35,315 nucleotides of DNA from Pirellula sp. (GTDB lineage Bacteria; Planctomycetota; Planctomycetia; Pirellulales; Pirellulaceae): assembly GCA_021736575.1 (NCBI GenBank), contig JAIPFP010000033.1, positions 1 to 35,315 on the forward strand, in the 5' to 3' direction. Each line of letters begins with the position of its first letter. The first letter of the stretch is position 1. This document shows positions 8,121-15,554 of this stretch, piece after piece. The translations under genes were made by a program, and so were the position numbers. Below the pieces are notes generated by a model that saw nothing but the letters and a program-made list of their open reading frames with translations, had not been told where the DNA came from and ran no database searches.

Positions 8121-9207
8121 TTGCCCATCCCCTTGCAATCGCCTCGGCTGGACTGAGCCCCTCTGGAACTTTCAATTGACCAATTCGGGTTGGAGATCTA
8201 TGGCTATCACGCCAGAGATAGATCCCATCCGTCTCTCCCACGTTTCCGAGAATCTCAGGATGGTGCGAAATCAAAATGGCTTGGTGTTGTTCATCCAGTA
8301 GCTCGCGCATGCAGAGTACCCACGGTTGAAGCTCAGGAAGTCCGACATAGTTGTCTGGTTCGTCGATCACGACAGTTCCAGCAGCATTCGTCTCCAGGGC
8401 CGCTCGAATCATATAGAGACCAACCAACGACTTTTCGCCGTCGGATAGCTGATGAAAGAAAGTGTCGACTCCATCAAATCGAAGCTGAAGCGCTTTGGTA
8501 TTCATCCCGGCGTCAACCAACTTAAACGACTTGAAGTCTGGCCAAACAGTTTGAAGCGATTCTCTTAGCACATCTGTCCAATCTTGCTCTTGCGACAGCG
8601 ATCGGTACCACGACGTCAGGTTGGTTAAGTGAAACGACGGGCTTCGTGATTCACTTTTGCTTTCCGGTTCCATTCCTCTCGGATTTGGACGGAGAACAAG
8701 AAGCCTCGCCAGCGCGTCTTGCAGAATTTGAATATCACTCAAAGGACCATTTGGTTGAATCGCTCCAAGTGCTGCTCGTCGCCAGTCCAGCGGAAATCCA
8801 CCCTGCGACCCATCCCTCTTTTGAAAACGAACTCCTTCAAGATCTCGAATAAAGAGCTCTCTACCATCGCATACGGCTCGCTCATGGAAAACCCTAGGTT
8901 TTTCGTCGTTGTCGACTTGTTCGAGCCCGAGCCGATATTGAAAATTGCGGCCTTTAGCAGTGACTTCAAGCTCAAATTCTTGTGTCGTGATTTTGAGCCA
9001 TTTCGTAAATTCCAACTGACGGATATCTTTTTCACCTTCGCCGCCAAGGTAGGCGTCACCGGTCGCTAGGTCACGTAAAAGCTTAAGCACATCAATCACA
9101 GAACTTTTGCCCGCGCCATTAGGTCCGCACAGGACGCCGAAGGAGTCAAACTTTGCCTCGAACGCAACCAAGCAGCGGAAATTGTTTGCGTATAGTCGTG
9201 TAATCAT
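8113..9207 (-). CDS. AAA/ABC-type ATPase (AAA_21/OLD-like), probable defence-module ATPase
   Basis: A 364-residue cytoplasmic ATPase with an SMC/OLD-like layout: N-terminal LYANNFRCL strand, Walker A GPNGAGKSS at residues 28-36, ABC signature LSDGEKS at ~254-260, Walker B TVVIDEPDN at ~278-286 with catalytic E283, and an H-loop ISHHPEI near 314. The middle (~60-250) is helical and lacks a DNA-repair coiled coil of RecN or SMC length. There is no fused C-terminal TOPRIM nuclease as in OLD proteins; instead a separate TOPRIM-like gene overlaps the 3' end by eight bases. ATG 9207 is supported by GGAG (9213-9216) five bases upstream; the longer frame to 9237 is not. ATPase plus stand-alone TOPRIM recalls PARIS (AriA/AriB) and split-OLD anti-phage systems, but identity with either is not shown. 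Confidence 0.8.
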   Translation of the reverse strand: MITRLYANNFRCLVAFEAKFDSFGVLCGPNGAGKSSVIDVLKLLRDLATGDAYLGGEGEKDIRQLEFTKWLKITTQEFELEVTAKGRNFQYRLGLEQVDNDEKPRVFHERAVCDGRELFIRDLEGVRFQKRDGSQGGFPLDWRRAALGAIQPNGPLSDIQILQDALARLLVLRPNPRGMEPESKSESRSPSFHLTNLTSWYRSLSQEQDWTDVLRESLQTVWPDFKSFKLVDAGMNTKALQLRFDGVDTFFHQLSDGEKSLVGLYMIRAALETNAAGTVVIDEPDNYVGLPELQPWVLCMRELLDEQHQAILISHHPEILGNVGETDGIYLWRDSHRSPTRIGQLKVPEGLSPAEAIARGWANG

Positions 9208-9212
9208 CAAAT

Positions 9213-9216
9213 CTCC
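9213..9216 (-). promoter_or_regulatory. ribosome-binding site of the ATPase gene
   Basis: GGAG on the minus strand, five bases before ATG 9207. It supports this start over the longer open frame. Confidence 0.6.
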
Positions 9217-9383
9217 AAAAAAGCAGTTTCTTCTCAATTATAACCGGTACGGACGCAAAAGCTGTCGTTCTTCGATTGCGACAGCGTTAGTAGTGACCGC
9301 ACACATTGTCCTGCAGGCGGTTCAGCATTGTCCTTCATCCGCATGCCTCCCAACATCCAGCCTCAGCATTCGATGTCGTTTCG

Positions 9384-10460
9384 TTATCGCACATCGCTCA
9401 AACCCAAAAATTTGGCCACTCTGCCGTTTGAGCCTGCTGCCCACACAACGTTGTCGCTCGATACGCTCAATGCATGAAAGCCCGTCTCCGATAACGCCTG
9501 CCATGACTCTCGATCGGAACTCCAATCACAGCCTGCCGGCCCGCAAGCCAACCATATACGGGACTCGGTCGTAGCGGATTGCGCTCGAACAAGTGCGGAT
9601 ACGACGCTGGAACGAAAGCCCCGCGGTCGACTGTTTTTTGGGCTTCGCCAACTCAGTCCTCCATCATCGGAAAGTGCGATGTTGTGCTCCGCAGTCGATT
9701 CCTTACGATAGTCACCTCCAACGCAGACACCTTTTGATTCGCCATCAAACGCCACGGAGAATATCCCTGCGGACTCGCCCCGCAAGATTGGATCCACCCG
9801 CTCGAATGTCCAGCTTTCGCCTCGATCACTGGAGCGAAAAATGCGGCTCGAACCAGCGTCTCCTCCGCCAAGGCCAATCCAGGCATTGTTGTCAGAAACG
9901 AACAGTGTCGAATTGCTGGCCGCAAAACCAGCTTCTCCAACGTCCATTTTTGGAATCGCAGAAGGCGGGATGACAGACCAAGAATTGCCGCCATCCAAGC
10001 TCTTGACGATCAACAAGCAGCCGTCGACTGGATCGCTAAACGCAAGTCCACTCTGGTCATTGAAAAACCTCATCCCATCAAAAAAGGCTTGCGGCGACAG
10101 ATTCTCGTAAACTTTCAACCATGAGATCCCTCCATCGAGGGTCTTCATAATGACCGCTGGCTGACCGGCTGTGGCTACGATCGCTCGATCGCCGTCCCAA
10201 GCATGGATCGATCGGAACTCGAGTTTGTCGAGTTTGTCCAATTGTGGGATGGAGATTCGATTCCAATGCGATCCTCCGTCCAGGGTTCGAACGATGGTTC
10301 CTTGGCTACCACATGCCCATACGACATCTTTACTGACCGCAGCTAGTCCTCGCAGGCTTGCATGGCTTGTTGTGTCGAAACTCTGCCAAGGCTCTTGACC
10401 GAAAGATTGCGCCACGTTCAGCAAATGGCAAACGACCAACAGAAAACAAGTGCGCAGCAT
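9384..10460 (-). CDS. secreted Asp-box / YCF48-like beta-propeller protein
   Basis: A 358-residue protein with a signal peptide (MLRTCFLLVVCHLLNVAQSFG) and a repetitive beta-propeller. At least five Asp-box (BNR-type) S/T-x-D-x-G-x-x-W motifs can be read: TLDGGSHW, TLDGGISW, SLDGGNSW, SSDRGESW and SDDGGLSW, each preceded by a strand and spaced about 40-70 residues. This pattern is typical of YCF48/HCF136-like photosystem-assembly relatives, sialidase-type propellers and sortilin VPS10 domains; in planctomycetes such proteins are usually annotated as oxidoreductase- or YCF48-like with no known activity. No sialidase catalytic Arg triad is apparent, so enzymatic activity is not claimed. It is divergent from surE across 182 bases and probably acts in the periplasm or outside. 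Confidence 0.75.
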   Translation of the reverse strand: MLRTCFLLVVCHLLNVAQSFGQEPWQSFDTTSHASLRGLAAVSKDVVWACGSQGTIVRTLDGGSHWNRISIPQLDKLDKLEFRSIHAWDGDRAIVATAGQPAVIMKTLDGGISWLKVYENLSPQAFFDGMRFFNDQSGLAFSDPVDGCLLIVKSLDGGNSWSVIPPSAIPKMDVGEAGFAASNSTLFVSDNNAWIGLGGGDAGSSRIFRSSDRGESWTFERVDPILRGESAGIFSVAFDGESKGVCVGGDYRKESTAEHNIALSDDGGLSWRSPKNSRPRGFRSSVVSALVRAQSATTESRIWLACGPAGCDWSSDRESWQALSETGFHALSVSSDNVVWAAGSNGRVAKFLGLSDVR

Positions 10461-10642
10461 ATACGTTTCTCAGGTTTCTTCCCAAACTTAGACGAACGAA
10501 CGAAAACGCAATTGTACTACAGAACTTGTCCTGCAAATGTCCTGCAAAACGGAACACTTTCGGGTTGCACGCTCTTCCTTCTTGATTTCCAATTCAACAA
10601 ATCCAACAACCGGCACGAACAAAGATAGAGGTTACCCAAACA

Positions 10643-11443
10643 TTGAAGATACTTCTTGCAAACGATGATGGCATTTATGCTCCAGGTCTTCGAGCAATGC
10701 GTGATGCATTGGTCCAACTCGGGGATGTTGTGGTGGTCGCACCCGCTACCGAACAGAGTGGCGTTGGGCATTCGATCACGTATCTATCACCCTTGACATG
10801 CAAAGAAATTTTCGACGGCGACGATTTTCGTGGATGGGCCGTAGATGGCTCACCTGCCGATTGCGTAAAACTAGGTGTGGCGGAATTGGCCGGTCAGCCT
10901 CTCGATCTAATCGTCAGTGGAATCAACGGCGGCTTGAATGCGGGAATCAATGTACTCTACTCGGGCACGGTGGCCGCTGCGATTGAGGGTGCCTTTTTTC
11001 GGATTCCAAGTATTGCCGTATCGCTCGAGCACGATACGCATGCTGATTTCGAATCTGCGGCTCAACTCGCGGTTGCGCTCATTCGACAGATCATTGAAAA
11101 TCAAGGTCCTGGTAGCGAGTTGTACAATATCAATATTCCAACGGCGGCTACCAAAGTCTTTCGCTCCGGCCAAGTTCCGGAAGTGCATTGTGTGCCGATG
11201 GGTGTCGAACGGTACGGCGATCATTACATCAAGCGCCAAGATCCCAAAGGCCGCAACTACTACTGGTCAACCAATGATCCACCCCCTAAGCCGACCGATC
11301 ATGAGACCGATCTAAACGCGTTGGCGCTCGGTCACATCACCATTACTCCATTGCAATTCAATATGACCAAGCAGGGTCTGCTAGAACAAATGCCAAACTG
11401 GAAGCTCTCCGTAGCAGGATTGACTGCAACAGGACTCCGATGA
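10643..11443 (+). CDS. surE: 5'/3'-nucleotidase SurE
   Basis: A 266-residue cytoplasmic metal-dependent nucleotidase that dephosphorylates nucleoside monophosphates. Hallmarks: N-terminal N7-D8-D9-G10 metal-binding motif followed by APGLRAM; QSGVGHSIT; the GTPADC-equivalent VDGSPADCVKLG; and SGINGGLNAGINVLYSGTVAAAIEG, which carries the conserved Asn and Ser-Gly-Thr. Length is normal. It starts with TTG at 10643; family alignment places the first residue here (MKILLANDDG) and GAGG lies eleven bases upstream, a somewhat long spacing that predicts modest translation. The stop overlaps the start of the next gene by four bases (ATGA), indicating translational coupling to the BRCT-TPR protein. Confidence 0.93.
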   Translation: MKILLANDDGIYAPGLRAMRDALVQLGDVVVVAPATEQSGVGHSITYLSPLTCKEIFDGDDFRGWAVDGSPADCVKLGVAELAGQPLDLIVSGINGGLNAGINVLYSGTVAAAIEGAFFRIPSIAVSLEHDTHADFESAAQLAVALIRQIIENQGPGSELYNINIPTAATKVFRSGQVPEVHCVPMGVERYGDHYIKRQDPKGRNYYWSTNDPPPKPTDHETDLNALALGHITITPLQFNMTKQGLLEQMPNWKLSVAGLTATGLR

Positions 11444-12660
11444 CCGACGACTCGTCGATACTGAAAAACAAGCGAGTTGTGTTCGTTGGTAAACTTGGAG
11501 CGTTCCCTCGCAAAGAAGCCATGCAACTCATTCGCGAGCACGGAGGCAATCCTCTCGAACGCGTGGCGGACGATATCGATTTGGTCATTATTGGAGCGGA
11601 CGAATTGCCAGCCGAAGATCTTTCGGATTTGCTAAGCGATTCGATTCGAAAGGGAATGAGAGAAGGCCGTACGACGCTCGTACATGAGCATGAGCTTTGG
11701 CAACAGTTAGGCGTGGTGGACGAATCTTCCAGCATGCAGCTCTATACACCTGCCATGATGGCCGGACTCATCAAGACGCCTGTGCGGAACATTCGGCGAT
11801 GGCTTCGCATGGGACTGCTTGCAAGTAAAAAAGTTGCGCATCGGCTCCCCTATTTCGACTTCGAGCAAGTTCAAAACGCGAGGCAACTATTGGGTTGGAT
11901 CTCGCGCGGTGCACTTCCCACCGAAATCAAACGCCAGTTGACCGAGTTTGCTCCTTGGGTCGCAAATCGTTCTCTGATGGAACTGGATTTGGTCGTCGAT
12001 GGTCGCAGGTTGTTGTTGCGACATGGAGGGCAATTGCTGAGTGCCAACGGGCAACTGCATTTGGACTTCGATCGAGAGGAAGAATGGGAATCGCAGGGTA
12101 CCTCGACATTGCCGTTTCAGACTACCGGGATCAGCCACGATTCTGGGCTCGGCGATTCGCTCGGAATCTCGGTGGCCGACGCCAATTCCAACGACGTACA
12201 AAATTGGACTCGCGATGAGTTGCTTCACATGGCCGAAGAGTTGGAAGACGCGGGACGTTTTGAACAATCGATCGAATGGTACCGCGTTATCCTTGCTAAG
12301 TACGGAATGACCGCTGAGATTTGTTTTCAACTGGCAGAATTGTTGTACCGAAGTGGAGATAACTCCGCCGCTCGCGAACGATACTACAACGCGGTGGAAC
12401 TCGATGAAGATTTCATTGAGGCGCGAGCCAATTTAGGGTGCGTGCTGGCAGAAACAGGGCAAACGGAGTTAGCGATCGCAGCGTTTCAAGGCGCGCTCGT
12501 GAGGGATGATCGTTATCCTGATGTCCATTACCATTTAGCAAAATGTCTGGATGAACTGGGGGATGGTGAACAAGCGGCGCGGCACTGGATCCGATTCTTG
12601 CAACTTTCACCCCAAAGCCCATGGGCCGAAGAAGCCCTCGATCGACTCGGGCGGGTCTAG
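11440..12660 (+). CDS. BRCT - MerR-like HTH - TPR fusion protein
   Basis: A 406-residue soluble protein with three recognisable parts. Residues ~8-95 resemble a BRCT domain: KNKRVVFVGKLG, then a helix ending IREHGGNPLERVADDIDLVIIG, as in BRCT domains of DNA ligase and checkpoint proteins. Residues ~98-160 resemble a MerR-type winged helix: YTPAMMAGLIKTPVRNIRRWLRMGLL followed by FDFEQVQNARQL. Residues ~260-400 contain three to four tetratricopeptide repeats (for example ARANLGCVLAETGQTELAIAAF and 'VHYHLAKCLDELGDGEQAARHW'). A DNA-binding or DNA-damage-linked adaptor role is inferred from this combination; no target is known. The ATG overlaps the surE stop (ATGA). The TAG stop shares bases with the convergent TAG of the following gene in a CTAG tetranucleotide. 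Confidence 0.78.
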   Translation: MTDDSSILKNKRVVFVGKLGAFPRKEAMQLIREHGGNPLERVADDIDLVIIGADELPAEDLSDLLSDSIRKGMREGRTTLVHEHELWQQLGVVDESSSMQLYTPAMMAGLIKTPVRNIRRWLRMGLLASKKVAHRLPYFDFEQVQNARQLLGWISRGALPTEIKRQLTEFAPWVANRSLMELDLVVDGRRLLLRHGGQLLSANGQLHLDFDREEEWESQGTSTLPFQTTGISHDSGLGDSLGISVADANSNDVQNWTRDELLHMAEELEDAGRFEQSIEWYRVILAKYGMTAEICFQLAELLYRSGDNSAARERYYNAVELDEDFIEARANLGCVLAETGQTELAIAAFQGALVRDDRYPDVHYHLAKCLDELGDGEQAARHWIRFLQLSPQSPWAEEALDRLGRV

Positions 12661-13100
12661 CCCTCTTTTTTCCCCACCGGTGATGGATTGGGCGAAAACG
12701 TCCAGAGAGCTAGGCCAATCAGGATAATTGGGCCAAGCAATAGCCAAACTCCCATTCCAAGTTTGGAGGTAGAAGATTTCTCGACCAACCCTACTTGATC
12801 GGTTGGAGATGGCTGTGCTGAATCTTGCGGCTGCAGCGACCGAGGAAACGGTGAAGCAGCGTTTGGCAACTGCCCTGACGGCATGGTCGATGGATTTGCG
12901 GGTACCCAACCCGTTCCGTTCGATGCAGGTGCCGCAGTCAAAGCCTCTTGCTGTTGAGGTGTTGCTGGCGGCAGGTTGACCGAAACAGGCAACTGCTTGG
13001 CCGATCGGGGGGCTGTCGGGAATTGGACAACGCCGATGGCTGGCAGGATCAAAGCCAAGCAACTGCTAGCACAAATGAGGATAAGGCCAGTGAATTTCAT
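12657..13100 (-). CDS. small proline-rich single-pass membrane protein, function unknown
   Basis: A 147-residue protein I do not recognise. It has an N-terminal hydrophobic signal or anchor (MKFTGLILICASSCLALILP), a ~85-residue low-complexity middle rich in Pro, Ala, Gln and Ser, and a C-terminal membrane segment around residues 117-134 (MGVWLLLGPIILIGLALW) followed by a short basic KKEG tail. The predicted layout is a periplasmic disordered stalk anchored by the C-terminal helix. AGGA sits about ten bases before ATG 13100. It converges on the BRCT-TPR gene, sharing stop-codon bases, and is divergent from the ceramidase-like gene. Lack of homology I can name keeps confidence moderate. Confidence 0.6.
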   Translation of the reverse strand: MKFTGLILICASSCLALILPAIGVVQFPTAPRSAKQLPVSVNLPPATPQQQEALTAAPASNGTGWVPANPSTMPSGQLPNAASPFPRSLQPQDSAQPSPTDQVGLVEKSSTSKLGMGVWLLLGPIILIGLALWTFSPNPSPVGKKEG

Positions 13101-13234
13101 GCTCTAGTCCTGGAAAAACAGGGATTTGCGAACGGAATTGCGTTTGTTGCGAGAGCTTAGCACAACTTGCATGCTGAAATCGACAGCAGTCCCAATTGTG
13201 CTAAGCTATGGGACCTACCTGCAACCTTCCCCAC

Positions 13235-13240
13235 GGAGAG
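13235..13240 (+). promoter_or_regulatory. ribosome-binding site of the ceramidase-like gene
   Basis: GGAGAG five bases before ATG 13246. It decides this start over the in-frame ATG-less extension to 13126, which has no such signal and would bury the signal peptide. Confidence 0.6.
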
Positions 13241-13245
13241 ACGAA

Positions 13246-15357
13246 ATGTTCCAATCATTATGCTTCCTGGTTGCCTTGTCGATTTCGATTGGTTTTACCA
13301 TCGAAAGGGGGTACGGCGATCTAATGGCAGGAGCAGCGATTGTTGATATCACGCCCGTGTCGTTTCCAGTCCTCATCAATGGGGGGATGACGAGCAACAC
13401 AGCCACCTCGGTTACCACACCCATTCATGCACGAGCCATCGTCCTCAATGACGGTTCGGAACGGGTCGCTATCGTGGTCGTTGATAGCTGCATGCTCTCT
13501 CGGCCTTTCCTGGACGAAGTGAAAGCGATGGCCTCCAAGAAAACCAACATTCGAACCGATCGGATGTTGATCTCAGCCACGCACGCCCATTCGGTTCCGG
13601 CAGCCATGGGGTGTCTCGGAACCGACGCAGACGAAACCTATTTGCCGTTCCTTCGAATCAAATTGGTAGAAGCCATCGAGTTGGCAAATAATCAACTAGA
13701 ACCGGCCCGTGTGGGTTGGGCTGTGCGGAACGCAGCAAATTATACCGCCGTGCGTCGATGGATTCGTCGGCCCGATCGAATCGCAGAAGATCCATTCGGA
13801 AACAAAACCGTTCGTGCCAACATGCATGCCGGACGAGTCTGGGATGATGTTACCGGCGAATCAGGTCCAGAAGATCCGGATCTTTCCTTGATTTCAATTC
13901 AATCCAAGGCCGGCGAGCCGATCGCGCTTCTGGCCAATTTCTCAATGCACTACTTCAGCGGCGAAAAGCCTGTGGGTGCCGACTACTTCGGTCGCTTTTG
14001 CGATGGCATGAAATCGCGGATCGCCAAGGAGCCCGCTGGGGGGCGTCCTCCATTCGTTGCGATCATGTCGCATGGTTGCAGCGGCGACATTTGGCGTATG
14101 GACTACACCAAGAAAACGCCGATCGAATTTGAAACCATCAAGATCGAGGATTACACCCAAGGGCTCGTCGATATAGCTGCCGAAGCATATGAAAAGATAG
14201 TGCATGACGAAAAAGCGGACCTCGCGATGGGCGAAGCACGATTGCACATGAAGTATCGTGTTCCCGATCAGCAACGCTTGGACTGGGCGAAACCCATCGT
14301 CGAGAAATTAGCTGGCCAACCACCCAAGACGACTGCGGAAGTCTATGCTCGTGAACAAATCATCCTCGACGAACGAAAAGAGACGGATATCGTCGTTCAA
14401 GCGCTTCGTATTGGTACGATCGCGATTGCAACGACGCCGACAGAGACGTATGCGTTGAGCGGCATGAAATTAAAGCTACAAAGTCCGCTCACTCAAACGA
14501 TGGTGATCGAACTTGCTAACGGTGGCGATGGATACATCCCCCCACCCGAACAGCATGTCCTTGGGGGCTACAACACTTGGGCGGCCCGTTCGGCTGGTCT
14601 TGAGGTCGAAGCGGAGCCAAAGATCGTAGAAGCGTGTCTTGAGCAACTTGAGAATGTTTGCGCGAAGCCACGAAGATCCTATATTCAGAGCCGCGGGTTC
14701 GCTGTCAACAAAACTCTTTCCATGCAACCGGCAGCCTACTGGCGGATGGACGAAACCGCTGGCCCTAGAGCGATCGATTCTTCCGGCAATCATTTGGATG
14801 GATTCTATGAGCCCGGAGTTGTGTTTTTCTTGGAGGGGCCCGCGTCGCAAGACCACTGTCTAGATGGCGAAGTGAATCGATCGGCCCAAATGGCAGGTGG
14901 TCGTATGCTCGCTCGCGTGTCGGATTTGGGTGACCAGTACAGTGTGTCGATGTGGATTTGGAATGGCATGCCACTGGACGGTCGCGACGTTGCTGGCTGG
15001 ATGTTTTGTCGTGGCCGCAATCATGGACATCTGCCCCAGGGTGATGCATTAGGGTTGGCGGGCAAGGGTGAGAATGCGGGCAAGCTAATCTTTCAATCGG
15101 GAAATCGCGATTGGGTGATCGGCAAGACGATCGTTCCTCGATGGACTTGGGCAAAGGTCCAGTTCGTTCGCGACGGCAAGACGGTGCGAGTCAATCTCAA
15201 TGACAATCCAGAACCAGAGATCAAGACAGACATACCGTTTGATTTGCCATTGGGAGTCGATGACCTGTTTCTAGGCGGGCGCGGGAGCAGGGACTCCAGT
15301 TGGGAGGGGCGAATCGACGAAGTGGCCATATTCCGAAAACCGCTCCTCGGTCCGTGA
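13246..15357 (+). CDS. secreted neutral/alkaline ceramidase-like protein with LamG-type C-terminus
   Basis: A 703-residue exported protein starting MFQSLCFLVALSISIGF (signal peptide). Residues ~25-480 resemble the N-terminal catalytic domain of neutral/alkaline non-lysosomal ceramidase: LMAGAAIVDITPV, 'TTPIHARAIVLNDGSERVAIVVVD', ISATHAHSVPAA with candidate zinc ligands H113 and H115, and the later MSHGCSGDIWRMDY. Ceramidases of this fold use zinc to cleave the amide bond of ceramide, but planctomycetes have many family members whose substrate is unknown. Residues ~530-700 form a second domain, starting PAAYWRMDETAGPRAIDSSG and ending 'SWEGRIDEVAIFRKPL', typical of a LamG/concanavalin-like binding domain. 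It probably acts outside the cytoplasmic membrane. It converges on the TcA gene about 200 bases away. Confidence 0.82.
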   Translation: MFQSLCFLVALSISIGFTIERGYGDLMAGAAIVDITPVSFPVLINGGMTSNTATSVTTPIHARAIVLNDGSERVAIVVVDSCMLSRPFLDEVKAMASKKTNIRTDRMLISATHAHSVPAAMGCLGTDADETYLPFLRIKLVEAIELANNQLEPARVGWAVRNAANYTAVRRWIRRPDRIAEDPFGNKTVRANMHAGRVWDDVTGESGPEDPDLSLISIQSKAGEPIALLANFSMHYFSGEKPVGADYFGRFCDGMKSRIAKEPAGGRPPFVAIMSHGCSGDIWRMDYTKKTPIEFETIKIEDYTQGLVDIAAEAYEKIVHDEKADLAMGEARLHMKYRVPDQQRLDWAKPIVEKLAGQPPKTTAEVYAREQIILDERKETDIVVQALRIGTIAIATTPTETYALSGMKLKLQSPLTQTMVIELANGGDGYIPPPEQHVLGGYNTWAARSAGLEVEAEPKIVEACLEQLENVCAKPRRSYIQSRGFAVNKTLSMQPAAYWRMDETAGPRAIDSSGNHLDGFYEPGVVFFLEGPASQDHCLDGEVNRSAQMAGGRMLARVSDLGDQYSVSMWIWNGMPLDGRDVAGWMFCRGRNHGHLPQGDALGLAGKGENAGKLIFQSGNRDWVIGKTIVPRWTWAKVQFVRDGKTVRVNLNDNPEPEIKTDIPFDLPLGVDDLFLGGRGSRDSSWEGRIDEVAIFRKPLLGP

Positions 15358-15475
15358 GCATGTTCGGGATCACTGAGCATGCCGCGCAGCAGACTGATTT
15401 TGCTCCTCATGGCCTTGTTTCATGAGAAGCAAAGTTTGGCGGGTCAATACTCTCGCCGACAGGTGGTTTGAGCCC

Positions 15476-15494
15476 CCACGACCTTGCGACGTGG
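15476..15494. repeat. short inverted repeat between convergent genes
   Basis: CCACG and CGTGG flank a nine-base loop, and an overlapping seven-base pair CGACCTT / AAGGTCG spans a wider loop to about 15516. It lies between the 3' ends of the ceramidase-like and TcA genes. It could end transcription, but there is no T-run, so a terminator is only a possibility. Confidence 0.25.
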
Positions 15495-15554
15495 ATCGCT
15501 AAAGTTTATAAGGTCGCGAACGAGGGAACTTGCTCACCCGTTTGACCCTCTCTT

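Noticed and set aside
15476-15516. Rho-independent terminator between the ceramidase-like and TcA genes
   Set aside because: Inverted repeats exist but the stem is short and no T-run follows, so only an inverted repeat is reported.
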